NCBI GenBank assembly: GCA_947178215.1
Contig: CAMWXJ010000012.1
Span: forward strand, 26,134-90,133
Direction of reading: 5' to 3'
DNA length: 64,000 bases
Source of the DNA: an uncultured Porphyromonadaceae bacterium
Lineage (GTDB): Bacteria > Bacteroidota > Bacteroidia > Bacteroidales > Muribaculaceae
Shown here: positions 9,871-19,014 of the stretch, in pieces
How positions within the stretch are numbered: the first letter of the stretch is position 1
Layout: each line of letters starts with the position of its first letter
Position numbers and translations under genes: made by a program
The notes under the pieces: model-generated
Databases searched by the model: none
Told to the model about the DNA's origin: nothing
What the model saw: the letters and a program-made list of their open reading frames with translations, nothing else

Positions 9871-10670
9871 TTATATTTTTATTAAGTACATGACACAAAT
9901 TTGCAGTTCAGGCACGCCATCGGAGTTTTTCAGCATGGCTCCGGAATTCAGCTTTAAGGAGAAACAGCTTGTCGTAGACACGCTCCTGTCCGAGCTTGAG
10001 GCCGTGAAACAGATGCCATGCCCTGACATCTTCAGAGGACTTGGGATTACGCAGCAAAAAATTCTGCTTGATTCGCAGGTAGTATCGGATGCGCCTGTTG
10101 TTGAGATACTCGACCCATTCCTTTCCGACAAACTCGCGGTCGGCGACGAGGGAATCGATACACTCGGCACCGAACAGCCGTATAAATCTATCAATCATCC
10201 GTGTCCGCTCTTTCCAATTGGAATTGCCGCGCTTGTCAAGCATGGTAAAGAGCAGGGGAAATGCAACACCCTTGTATGTCACTCCAAGCATAAGGATATT
10301 GATGTTGACCTCGTCGAATTTCCAGTTGGTGCGGTCGAGGCTCAGAACAAGTCCTGTCTTGACTGGCAGAAGCGCAAATATCACTTTGGCGATAAGGTCA
10401 AGGTTGAGAGCATATCCGGCAAGAAATCTCTGCACTCGCCTCAAATTGGAATCACGTTCAACGCTCGTAGGCATTGCTGCCGCTATCTTGTGCAGACTGA
10501 CCGTCTGCACGACACAAAGGGCATGAAGAACAAATGCAAGCAATTTTATGCGAGCCAAATTCTTGCTAGCAAGCGCTTCGCGATGACATTACCGGGCCAA
10601 GATGCTCTTGCATAATCGGGACGATTTGATTAAATTTGTCGCAGTCTCTGGTAGTTGTCGTAACTTTCAT
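9871..10670 (-). pseudogene. IS4-type (DDE) transposase remnant, frameshifted and C-terminally truncated
   Basis: MKVTTTTRDCDKFNQIVPIMQEHLGPVMSSRSA (start at 10670), then a frameshift into ASKNLARIKLLAFVLHALCVVQTVSLHKIA; DDE-type segments LVLSLDRTNWKF and SLVADREFVGKEW; second frameshift near 9908 into GVPELQICVMYLIKI. Confidence 0.85.
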
Positions 10671-10833
10671 GGAAAAAGCGGTCAAACTTTTCTTTAAAGT
10701 TGCTAATTTTCAGGGATTTTCACATGAAAAACTAATTAATAATCAACAACATAACCGACAAAATTTAATTTTTGTCATCTACTAAAACGACACATAATCC
10801 AAAATGTTATCAATTAATTATTATCGTATTCGT

Positions 10834-12288
10834 ATGAATAAAATCATCAAAGCACTTATGGTGGGACTTGTACTCACCATGCTTGCCTCATGCAGCGACA
10901 ATGATGGGCAGCCTTTCGATGAGCCTGAGGTAAACTCGGCCACTCTATGCTATGTGACGGTTCCCGATACCGCCAAAACACTTACCGCTGAACGCGCCAT
11001 GATGATTGCCGCCCGTCATTCAGGCACAGGTGCTGACTCGCGCACTGCCGGTCGCCTTCCGGCATCCATTGATGCAGTCAACGATGAGGACGGAAATCCC
11101 CTCATGTATGTTGTCAACTACACTGACAATAAAGGATTCGTAATCTTGTCGGCATCAAAGGAATATTATCCCATTCTCGCCGAAAGCGATGAGGGTAGCT
11201 TTGATCTTCGCAATCTCGAACCGGAACATCCGGTCAACCTTTGGTTAGACGAACAGAAGTTTCTTGTCGAGCACATAGACGCATTACCCGACTCGGTGAA
11301 GAGCCGCGCAGCTTCCTTATGGATGGAATACAACTATGATAGAGCTGCCATATCGGCGGCTATTGACTCGCGTGCCAACTATCCGGAGAAACCTCAAGTC
11401 TACTACGATAGCCTTCGTCGCTGGACTCTCGACCCCAATATCGAAGTTTATACCTATGAGGACTACATCAACACTGAAGAATACAGTCATTTATCTGATG
11501 AAGTTAAACGAGATATTAAATCAAGTATACACTATTTGGGGAATAGCCAATATGGTACTGTCGAGAGTTCGACTCTTGTATTAAGGAAATCATTATACAA
11601 GGAATTTCGGAATCAACTGATCCAGACTAAGTGGGCACAAGGCGAGCCATACAACGGCATGATTCCAGGCAAGAAGCTTGGATGTACGACTGTTGCAGTA
11701 GGCCAGATTATGAAGTATCATAAATTCCCAGTATATTTTGCTTGGGATAATATGCCCAATATTGGTGCTACTATAGTTACGCAATCATTCTTGTATGAAC
11801 TTGGTAAAGAAATAAATGGGGGTGATTTTGGAAGTAAAAAAACTGGCGCTAGTATAGGAGAAGTAAAATCCGCACTAAAAAAATATGGCTACCGTGTTTC
11901 GGAACATTCCCATAACCCAAATTCCGTCTCGTCTCAATTATCATTAGGAAAAGGCTTTCCTGTATGTATGTTCGGAGATAATCGTGCAGGGGATGGTTCG
12001 CATGCATGGGTATGTGATGGCATAGACACGCGTTCCAGCCACATCGAAATTCGCTTTATGACCCTTGAGTATCGTCCGACCACAGTTTCCATTCCTCCAA
12101 TGATTGAGGCGTATAAGATAATGAATTTAGAATGGACGTACACTAAATTTCACTATATTTGGGGAGCGAATGGTGACTTTGACGCTTTTTTCTATGATTC
12201 TGATATAAGTTTCACGGATGGAAAGGGAGATGTGAAAGATTATAGTAAGAATCGTAAAGATGTACATGTTTCACCAAATTATCAATAA
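10834..12288 (+). CDS. C10 (streptopain-like) cysteine peptidase with Spi-type propeptide, lipoprotein
   Basis: Lipoprotein signal MNKIIKALMVGLVLTMLASCS; propeptide ...YVVNYTDNKGFVILSASKEYYPILAESDEG; catalytic-like GCTTVAVGQIMKYH (Cys) and GDGSHAWVCDGID (His). Confidence 0.8.
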   Translation: MNKIIKALMVGLVLTMLASCSDNDGQPFDEPEVNSATLCYVTVPDTAKTLTAERAMMIAARHSGTGADSRTAGRLPASIDAVNDEDGNPLMYVVNYTDNKGFVILSASKEYYPILAESDEGSFDLRNLEPEHPVNLWLDEQKFLVEHIDALPDSVKSRAASLWMEYNYDRAAISAAIDSRANYPEKPQVYYDSLRRWTLDPNIEVYTYEDYINTEEYSHLSDEVKRDIKSSIHYLGNSQYGTVESSTLVLRKSLYKEFRNQLIQTKWAQGEPYNGMIPGKKLGCTTVAVGQIMKYHKFPVYFAWDNMPNIGATIVTQSFLYELGKEINGGDFGSKKTGASIGEVKSALKKYGYRVSEHSHNPNSVSSQLSLGKGFPVCMFGDNRAGDGSHAWVCDGIDTRSSHIEIRFMTLEYRPTTVSIPPMIEAYKIMNLEWTYTKFHYIWGANGDFDAFFYDSDISFTDGKGDVKDYSKNRKDVHVSPNYQ

Positions 12289-12885
12289 TTGCACAAAATG
12301 AGGCTACAGTTTATCATTCTCATTATCATGGCCGTGCTTTATCAGCAGAAGGCAATGGCCTTACAACCGACAGAACAAGGTATCACAACCGGTATCTATA
12401 CCGGTCTCAACAGATGGGAAAGAGCTGACCACAATAAAGTCGGCTTCTCAGTCACCCCACAAATAGGTTATCGTTTCAACAGCAAATGGGAAGCCGGGGC
12501 TATGTTTAAGTTTGACCACTATTCATATTTGGTCAACTATTACGGAATAGGGGCTTACGGAAGATATAACTGCGTGCTGACATCCAATGGCGCTTTCAGG
12601 CTATTTGTCGATGGACAAGCCTACTACAGCATAGGCGACTATGAAAAGTATTATGGAGGTGATTTAACCGATAACTCCGTCAATCCTGTTGAAATAGGTC
12701 TGACACCTGGTATCGCCTATCGTATTCACGGCAGCAAGGTAGACCTTAAGCTCCGCTATCTCTTTATCGGTTTCAACAACAACGACCGATGGTATAAGGA
12801 AATGGGCGGCTGCGTAGGTCGCGGCGACTGGATTCTTGACGCGGGATTGCGTCGCCTTGAACTCGGTGTGGCCGTCAACTTCTGA
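12289..12885 (+). CDS. Small outer-membrane beta-barrel-like protein
   Basis: Signal-like N-terminus MRLQFIILIIMAVLYQQKAMA; alternating aromatic strands; ends LELGVAVNF. Confidence 0.6.
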   Translation: MHKMRLQFIILIIMAVLYQQKAMALQPTEQGITTGIYTGLNRWERADHNKVGFSVTPQIGYRFNSKWEAGAMFKFDHYSYLVNYYGIGAYGRYNCVLTSNGAFRLFVDGQAYYSIGDYEKYYGGDLTDNSVNPVEIGLTPGIAYRIHGSKVDLKLRYLFIGFNNNDRWYKEMGGCVGRGDWILDAGLRRLELGVAVNF

Positions 12886-13140
12886 GCCACCATTCTTAGA
12901 CGATAAACCTTAATCATCAATATAATAATCGCCCGCATCCGGTATTTTCTGCGCCCGGATGCGGGCGTAATAGTGTTTTCCTGTTTTCCATAGGACCACA
13001 TGGAAAACAGAAAACAACGCAAAAAAAGTTATAAACCTCTTTTCGGTAATGCAAAGCGCAGGTGATTGGAAAATAATGTGTAACTTTGTGACACATCAAT
13101 CATTACTTAAATCACATTCTTACACTCTTTTCCACGCCTG

Positions 13141-15477
13141 ATGAATCGCAACATACTGTGCATTGCTACGATCATGGCTCTCGCAGCAATATCATCAACA
13201 GCCGTATCGGCGACTGATCCAGTCGACTATGTAAGTACCCTTACGGGTACCCAGTCGAAACACTCGCTTTCGACCGGCAACACTTATCCCGCAGTGGCTA
13301 TGCCGTGGGGCATGAATTTCTGGACGCCCCAGACCGGCAAAATGGGCGACGGCTGGGCCTATACCTACGATGCCGACAAACTACGCGGCTTCAAGCAGAC
13401 TCACCAGCCAAGCCCATGGATCAACGACTACGGCCAGTTCTCGATTATGCCCGTTACGGGTAGTCCGGTGTTTGACGAGAACGAGCGTGCGAGCTGGTTC
13501 TCGCACAAGGCCGAGGAGGCCCGCCCCTATTACTACAAAGCGTATCTAGCCGACCACGACGTAGTGACCGAGATAGTTCCCACCGACCGTGCCGCCATGT
13601 TCCGCTTCACTTTCCCTGAAAGTGACAGCTCGTTTGTGGTGGTCGACGCTTTCGACCGCGGCTCGGAAGTGACGATTGACCCCTCCGGACGACGCATCAC
13701 CGGTTACACCACACGCAACAGCGGCGGCGTGCCCGACAATTTCCGCAACTACTTTGTGGTTGAGTTCGACAAGCCGTTCAGCTATACCGCTGCGGTGACC
13801 GACGGCAATGTAGACACCGGCTCGCTTGCCTCCACGGCCAACCATGCCGGGGCGATAATAGGCTTCGCTACTTCAAAGGGCGAAAAGGTACACGCGAGAG
13901 TGGCCTCGTCGTTCATAAGCCCCGAACAGGCAGTCGCCAACCTCAAAGAGCTCGGCACGGGCTACGACTTCGAGACCGTGAAGAGCGCGGGCCGCGACAA
14001 ATGGAATGAAGTGCTCGGCCGCGTCGAGATTGACGACAACGACCTTGACCGCCTCCGCACATTTTATTCCTGCTTCTATCGCGCCGTGCTGTTTCCGCGC
14101 AGCTTCTATGAGATAGACGCCCAGGGCAACCCCGTGCATTACAGTCCCTACAACGGCGAGGTGCTCCCCGGCTACATGTTTACCGACACCGGCTTCTGGG
14201 ACACATTCCGCGCCCTCTTCCCTTTCCTCAACCTGCTCTATCCGTCGATGAATGTAAAGATGCAGGAGGGCCTTGTCAACGCATATCTCGAAAGCGGCTT
14301 CCTGCCTGAGTGGGCCAGTCCCGGTCACCGCGGCTGCATGGTGGGCAACAACTCGGCTTCGGTAGTGGCCGACGCATGGCTCAAAGGCCTTCGCGGCTAT
14401 GACGCCGACAAGCTCTGGGAGGCTGTGGTACACGGCGCCAACGCCGTGCATCCCGAAGTGTCGTCGACAGGCCGCAAAGGCTACGACTACTACAACACTC
14501 TCGGCTACGTGCCCTACGACGTGAAGATAAACGAGAGCGCGGCCCGCACTCTGGAATATGCCTACGACGACTGGTGCATCTATCAGTTTGGCAAGGCGCT
14601 CGGCCGCCCGGCCAAGGAGCTTGCTCCCTATAAAGAGCGCGCACTCAACTATCGCAACCTCTTCGACGCCGAGCATAACCTCATGCGCGGCCGCAACGCC
14701 GACGGCAGCTTCCAGGCGCCGTTCAATCCGCTCAAATGGGGTGACGCGTTTACCGAGGGTAATTCGTGGCACTATTCATGGTCGGTGTTCCACGACCCGC
14801 AGGGACTTATCGACCTCATGGGCGGCAACGCCACGTTCACAGCTATGCTTGACTCGGTAATTACGGTTCCACCGCTGTTTGACGACAGCTATTACGGCGG
14901 CGTGATTCATGAGATACGCGAGATGCAGATAATGAACATGGGCAACTACGCCCACGGCAACCAACCCATACAGCACATGCTCTATCTCTACAATTATGCC
15001 GGCGAGCCATGGAAGAGCCAGAAATGGATTCGTGAGGTCATGGACCGCTTCTATCTTCCCACCCCCGACGGCTATTGCGGCGACGAAGACAATGGCCAGA
15101 CTTCGGCATGGTATCTATTCTCGGCAATGGGATTCTATCCTGTGTGTCCCGGTTCGACACAGTATGTCATCGGCACCCCTCTTTTCAGCCGCATGACGCT
15201 CAACCTCGAAAACGGCAACAAGCTCATTCTCGACGCTCCCGGCAACAGCCGCGACGCGCGCTATATCGACAGCATAACCATCGACGGCACGCCTACCTAC
15301 CGCAACTACTTCACTCACGACGAGCTTACGGCGGGCGGCCGCATCGAATACCGCATGAGCGAAAAGCCCAATATGTCGCGTGGTACTTCGGCCGAATCGG
15401 CTCCCTACTCGTTCAGCACCGAGCTCGCCGCCGAACGCCCCTCAAAAAAGAATAGTAAAAAGTCACGACGTAAATAA
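13141..15477 (+). CDS. GH92 family alpha-1,2-mannosidase
   Basis: PVDYVSTLTGTQSKHSLSTGNTYPAVAMPWGMNFWTPQTG; GYMFTDTGFWDTFRALFPFLNLLYP; NSWHYSWSVFHDPQGLIDLMGG; GYCGDEDNGQTSAWYLFSAMGFYPVCPG. Confidence 0.95.
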   Translation: MNRNILCIATIMALAAISSTAVSATDPVDYVSTLTGTQSKHSLSTGNTYPAVAMPWGMNFWTPQTGKMGDGWAYTYDADKLRGFKQTHQPSPWINDYGQFSIMPVTGSPVFDENERASWFSHKAEEARPYYYKAYLADHDVVTEIVPTDRAAMFRFTFPESDSSFVVVDAFDRGSEVTIDPSGRRITGYTTRNSGGVPDNFRNYFVVEFDKPFSYTAAVTDGNVDTGSLASTANHAGAIIGFATSKGEKVHARVASSFISPEQAVANLKELGTGYDFETVKSAGRDKWNEVLGRVEIDDNDLDRLRTFYSCFYRAVLFPRSFYEIDAQGNPVHYSPYNGEVLPGYMFTDTGFWDTFRALFPFLNLLYPSMNVKMQEGLVNAYLESGFLPEWASPGHRGCMVGNNSASVVADAWLKGLRGYDADKLWEAVVHGANAVHPEVSSTGRKGYDYYNTLGYVPYDVKINESAARTLEYAYDDWCIYQFGKALGRPAKELAPYKERALNYRNLFDAEHNLMRGRNADGSFQAPFNPLKWGDAFTEGNSWHYSWSVFHDPQGLIDLMGGNATFTAMLDSVITVPPLFDDSYYGGVIHEIREMQIMNMGNYAHGNQPIQHMLYLYNYAGEPWKSQKWIREVMDRFYLPTPDGYCGDEDNGQTSAWYLFSAMGFYPVCPGSTQYVIGTPLFSRMTLNLENGNKLILDAPGNSRDARYIDSITIDGTPTYRNYFTHDELTAGGRIEYRMSEKPNMSRGTSAESAPYSFSTELAAERPSKKNSKKSRRK

Positions 15478-15482
15478 AGGTA

Positions 15483-16958
15483 ATGATTCATAACCAGTTT
15501 CAGCGTATATTCGGTGCCACGGCTATTGCCGTGACACTGACAGCGTTTTGTCCGGTAGCCGCCCGCGGCGCCGACTCCGCGTCATCATCCCTTGCCTGCG
15601 CGACCGACGCAGTGCGTGTGAGCCGCCGCCCGGCCGAGGCCGACAGGCTGTTCCGTTCGGAGGCCGTCGAGGCCGAGATAGCCCGCGTTACAGCGTTGCT
15701 CACCAATCCCAAGCTCGCGTGGATGTTTGCCAACTGCTACCCCAACACGCTCGACACCACAGTACATTTCCGCCGCGATGCCGACGGCAGGCCCGACACA
15801 TTTGTCTATACAGGCGACATACACGCCATGTGGCTACGCGACTCAGGCGCGCAGGTGTGGCCTTATGTGGCGCTCGCCGAACGCGACCCGGAACTGAGGG
15901 AGATGCTCGCCGGCGTAATCCTGCGGCAGTTCAAGTGTATTAATCTTGACCCATATGCCAACGCTTTCAACGACGGTGCGGTGCCCGACGGCCCGTGGAT
16001 GAGCGACATGACCGACATGAAGCCCGAACTGCACGAGCGCAAGTGGGAGATAGACTCGCTGTGCTATCCGGTGCGCCTGGCCTACGAATACTGGCTGCGC
16101 ACGGGCGACACAAGCATCTTCGGCGACGAGTGGGTGAACGCTGTCAAGAACATACTCGCCACTTTCCGCGACCAGCAGCGCAAGACCGACAATGGCCGTT
16201 ATAAGTTCCAGCGTGAGACCGAAGCCGCTACCGATACCCGCAGCAATGGCGGCTACGGTCACCCGGTGAAGCCGGTGGGGCTTATCGCTTCAGCTTTCCG
16301 CCCGAGCGACGACGCTACCACTTTCCAGTTTCTCGTTCCCTCCAATTTCATGGCGGTGTCAAATCTGCGCAAGGCGGCACGAATACTCACGGAGGTGAAC
16401 CATGACGAAAAGCTCGCTGCCGAGTGCGCCGCGCTTGCCGACGAAGTGGAGGGCGCGCTTGGTAAATATGCCGTGAATCATCATCCGGAGTTTGGCGATA
16501 TATACGCCTTCGAGGTCGACGGCTTCGGTAATCAGCTGCTAATGGACGATGCCAATGTGCCGAGCCTGCTCGCCATGGCATATCTCGGCGATGTAGACTG
16601 CGATGACCCTGTGTACCGCAACACCCGCCGCTTTGTGTGGAGCGACTCCAACCCCTACTTTTTCCGTGGCAAGGCGGGTGAGGGCATAGGCGGACCGCAT
16701 GTGGGCTATGACATGGTGTGGCCCATGAGCATCATGATGAAAGCCTTTACTTCCGACGACGACGACGAGATAGCCGGCTGCGTGAAGATGCTTATGAACA
16801 CCGACGCCGGTACGGGATTCATGCACGAATCGTTTCACAAGGATGACGCGTCCAACTTTACGCGCGACTGGTTTGCCTGGCAGAACACGCTGTTTGGCGA
16901 GCTTATCATCAAGCTCATAGCCGACGGCCGTCTCGATCTGCTCAACTCCCTCGACTGA
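15483..16958 (+). CDS. GH125 family exo-alpha-1,6-mannosidase (metal-independent alpha-mannosidase)
   Basis: TFVYTGDIHAMWLRDSGAQVWPYV, CINLDPYANAFNDG, KWEIDSLCYPVRLAYEYW, GYGHPVKPVGLIASAFRPSDDA, TGFMHESFHKDDASNFTRDWFAWQNTLFGELI. Confidence 0.93.
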   Translation: MIHNQFQRIFGATAIAVTLTAFCPVAARGADSASSSLACATDAVRVSRRPAEADRLFRSEAVEAEIARVTALLTNPKLAWMFANCYPNTLDTTVHFRRDADGRPDTFVYTGDIHAMWLRDSGAQVWPYVALAERDPELREMLAGVILRQFKCINLDPYANAFNDGAVPDGPWMSDMTDMKPELHERKWEIDSLCYPVRLAYEYWLRTGDTSIFGDEWVNAVKNILATFRDQQRKTDNGRYKFQRETEAATDTRSNGGYGHPVKPVGLIASAFRPSDDATTFQFLVPSNFMAVSNLRKAARILTEVNHDEKLAAECAALADEVEGALGKYAVNHHPEFGDIYAFEVDGFGNQLLMDDANVPSLLAMAYLGDVDCDDPVYRNTRRFVWSDSNPYFFRGKAGEGIGGPHVGYDMVWPMSIMMKAFTSDDDDEIAGCVKMLMNTDAGTGFMHESFHKDDASNFTRDWFAWQNTLFGELIIKLIADGRLDLLNSLD

Positions 16959-16983
16959 GATTTCAGGTCATCGATACGTTAAC

Positions 16984-17028
16984 AATCAGTAGGCTTAGGC
17001 GTGATAGACACGCCTAAGCCTACTGATT
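16984..17028 (+). terminator. Rho-independent terminator, perfect 20-bp stem
   Basis: AATCAGTAGGCTTAGGCGTG - ATAGA - CACGCCTAAGCCTACTGATT followed by TTTG. Confidence 0.88.
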
Positions 17029-17134
17029 TTGTAATCGCTTTGCAGTTTCTACCTTGTGGAGACCGACTTTTACTGCATGAAATTTGACTCCCGGAGTTAA
17101 TGGTGTGCCATATTATAATCTCGATTATTTTTCA

Positions 17135-17142
17135 TAACTTTG
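17135..17142 (+). promoter_or_regulatory. Bacteroidetes-type -7 promoter element TAACTTTG
   Basis: Matches TAnnTTTG consensus upstream of the regulator. Confidence 0.6.
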
Positions 17143-17185
17143 CAGTATGAAAAGACCTTATAATAGTCTGGTTATTAACGTGGTT

Positions 17186-18847
17186 ATGAGTAAACTGTCA
17201 TACAGAGCCCCGCTGCTGCTCCTGTTTGTCGCATTGATTGTCACAGGCATGATGTCTTCCTGCTCATCTTCAAATCGCCATATGCAGGTTATTTCCGAAG
17301 CCGAAAGGCTTGCTGACGCATATCCTGACAGTGCTTTGGCTCTGCTTGATGAAATTGAGCCTTCGGAATTGTCAATTGATTCGCTAAAAGCCAAATACCA
17401 TCTCCTTAAAGCTTTAATTCATGATAGTCGGGGACATCTGATGCTGTCTGATTCTTTAATCAGGTATTCTGCGAGTTATTATAAGGATAAAGATTTAAAT
17501 AATTCCATACGCAGTGCATCCCTTTCGGCCCTTTATGATTATTGGGTAAGGGGTGACAGACACGCTATTTTGCAATTGGATTCCTTAGCTAATCAGCCAG
17601 GTTTGCCCGACAGTCTTGCTGTCTTTCCTTTGCGTAAAAGAGCTTACTGGAGTACAAAAATATTTGATGTCGAAGGGAATAGACATGCTATAAAGCGATT
17701 GATTTCGATAGATAAAGATTCAGCGTGGCAACAAACATACAAGTACTGGCTGTATACTGATTATCTATTTGAAAATAAAAGCGATTCTATTCTTATCATT
17801 ATTGATGATCTTATAGAGCAGTCTGTCCGTGCCAGATCTTCTACCAAACAATTCAGTTATGAATATGAGAAGATAGGTGCGTTGGCAGAACTGGGCCACT
17901 ATGACGAAAGTTTGGCATTAGCTGATAAATTTCTTGAAAAAGCGCCCGGAAATTCAATACAGCATTACATTCATCTGTGGAAATCAGTAGTATTCTTCAA
18001 TATGGGGAATCGGAATCTCGCAATTCAGGAATTAGGCAAAGCCGACAGTTGCGCATCAGTGATTTCTGAAATAGAAAGAGGGTACTATAATAGTTTTGCA
18101 TATGTTCTAACCACGGTATATGATTATCAAAAGACCGGAAAATTAAAATTGATTCCTATGGCGACGATTAACAATCGCCAGAAGGATATTATGTATCGTG
18201 ACCAATCCATACAGCAGGAGTCAGAGCAGAGTGCCCTGATGATTGAAAATAAGAGATTGAATCTTAAAGCCAGAAATGACCGACAATTGGCAATCATAGT
18301 CATTGTCATACTTGTAGGTATGATTATATCCGGGCTTTCTATCTGGTATGCCCTAAACAAACGACGTAAGACTATCGAGGCCGAGGACCGTGTCGAATCC
18401 CTGCAAAAAATGGTGGAGGAGATCAAAGAACCTGTCACAGCATCTTCTAATCAGGAATCCTTACGCCGGGCTATGCTCCGGCAACTTGGCATAATAAAAA
18501 TGGTGGCGGAAACCCCGACAGAACAGAATCGAGAGATGCTCCGCAAAATATCTTCTATCGGTTATGACACGCAGGGCGCTCTTGTGAACTGGGAAAATGT
18601 ATATGAGATAATCGATAATCTTCATTCCGGATTTTATACCGAGCTTCATAAGCGTTTCGGTGACACCCTCTCCGTAAAGGAGGAGCAGATAATCGTACTT
18701 ATGATAGCCGGATTCTCAACAAAAGAAATCAGTGTCATCACTGCGCAAACCACGGCTACCATCTATGTACGTAAATCGTCAGTACGAAAGAAGCTCGTCA
18801 TCCCTGAAAAGGAAGATATAGTAGCTTTTTTGCGAGGAGTCGTTTAA
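17186..18847 (+). CDS. Membrane-tethered TPR-type regulator with C-terminal HTH (LuxR-like)
   Basis: Lipoprotein-type signal LLLLFVALIVTGMMSSCSSS; helical repeats; TM segment AIIVIVILVGMIISGLSIWYAL; C-terminal LSVKEEQIIVLMIAGFSTKEISVITAQTTATIYVRKSSVRKKL. TAACTTTG promoter box at 17135-17142 makes the ORF-track Met (17147) less likely. Confidence 0.75.
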   Translation: MSKLSYRAPLLLLFVALIVTGMMSSCSSSNRHMQVISEAERLADAYPDSALALLDEIEPSELSIDSLKAKYHLLKALIHDSRGHLMLSDSLIRYSASYYKDKDLNNSIRSASLSALYDYWVRGDRHAILQLDSLANQPGLPDSLAVFPLRKRAYWSTKIFDVEGNRHAIKRLISIDKDSAWQQTYKYWLYTDYLFENKSDSILIIIDDLIEQSVRARSSTKQFSYEYEKIGALAELGHYDESLALADKFLEKAPGNSIQHYIHLWKSVVFFNMGNRNLAIQELGKADSCASVISEIERGYYNSFAYVLTTVYDYQKTGKLKLIPMATINNRQKDIMYRDQSIQQESEQSALMIENKRLNLKARNDRQLAIIVIVILVGMIISGLSIWYALNKRRKTIEAEDRVESLQKMVEEIKEPVTASSNQESLRRAMLRQLGIIKMVAETPTEQNREMLRKISSIGYDTQGALVNWENVYEIIDNLHSGFYTELHKRFGDTLSVKEEQIIVLMIAGFSTKEISVITAQTTATIYVRKSSVRKKLVIPEKEDIVAFLRGVV

Positions 18848-18848
18848 G

Positions 18849-18963
18849 ATTAAGACTCATTTGGAAACATTGCGGCCATATTAAGACTTTTAAGAATTGG
18901 CAATATTGAAAATCAACGTGTTACGAGTTTGAAATTAAGACTCGCTTATTTGTCGTTAAGATT
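18849..18963 (+). promoter_or_regulatory. ATTAAGACT direct repeats in regulator/OM-barrel intergenic region
   Basis: ATTAAGACT at 18849-18857, 18880-18888, 18934-18942 and variant GTTAAGATT at 18955-18963. Confidence 0.55.
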
Positions 18964-19014
18964 GATTTAGATATAATTTTGCGGTACGAAACCAATAAAA
19001 ACCCGTATCGCAAT

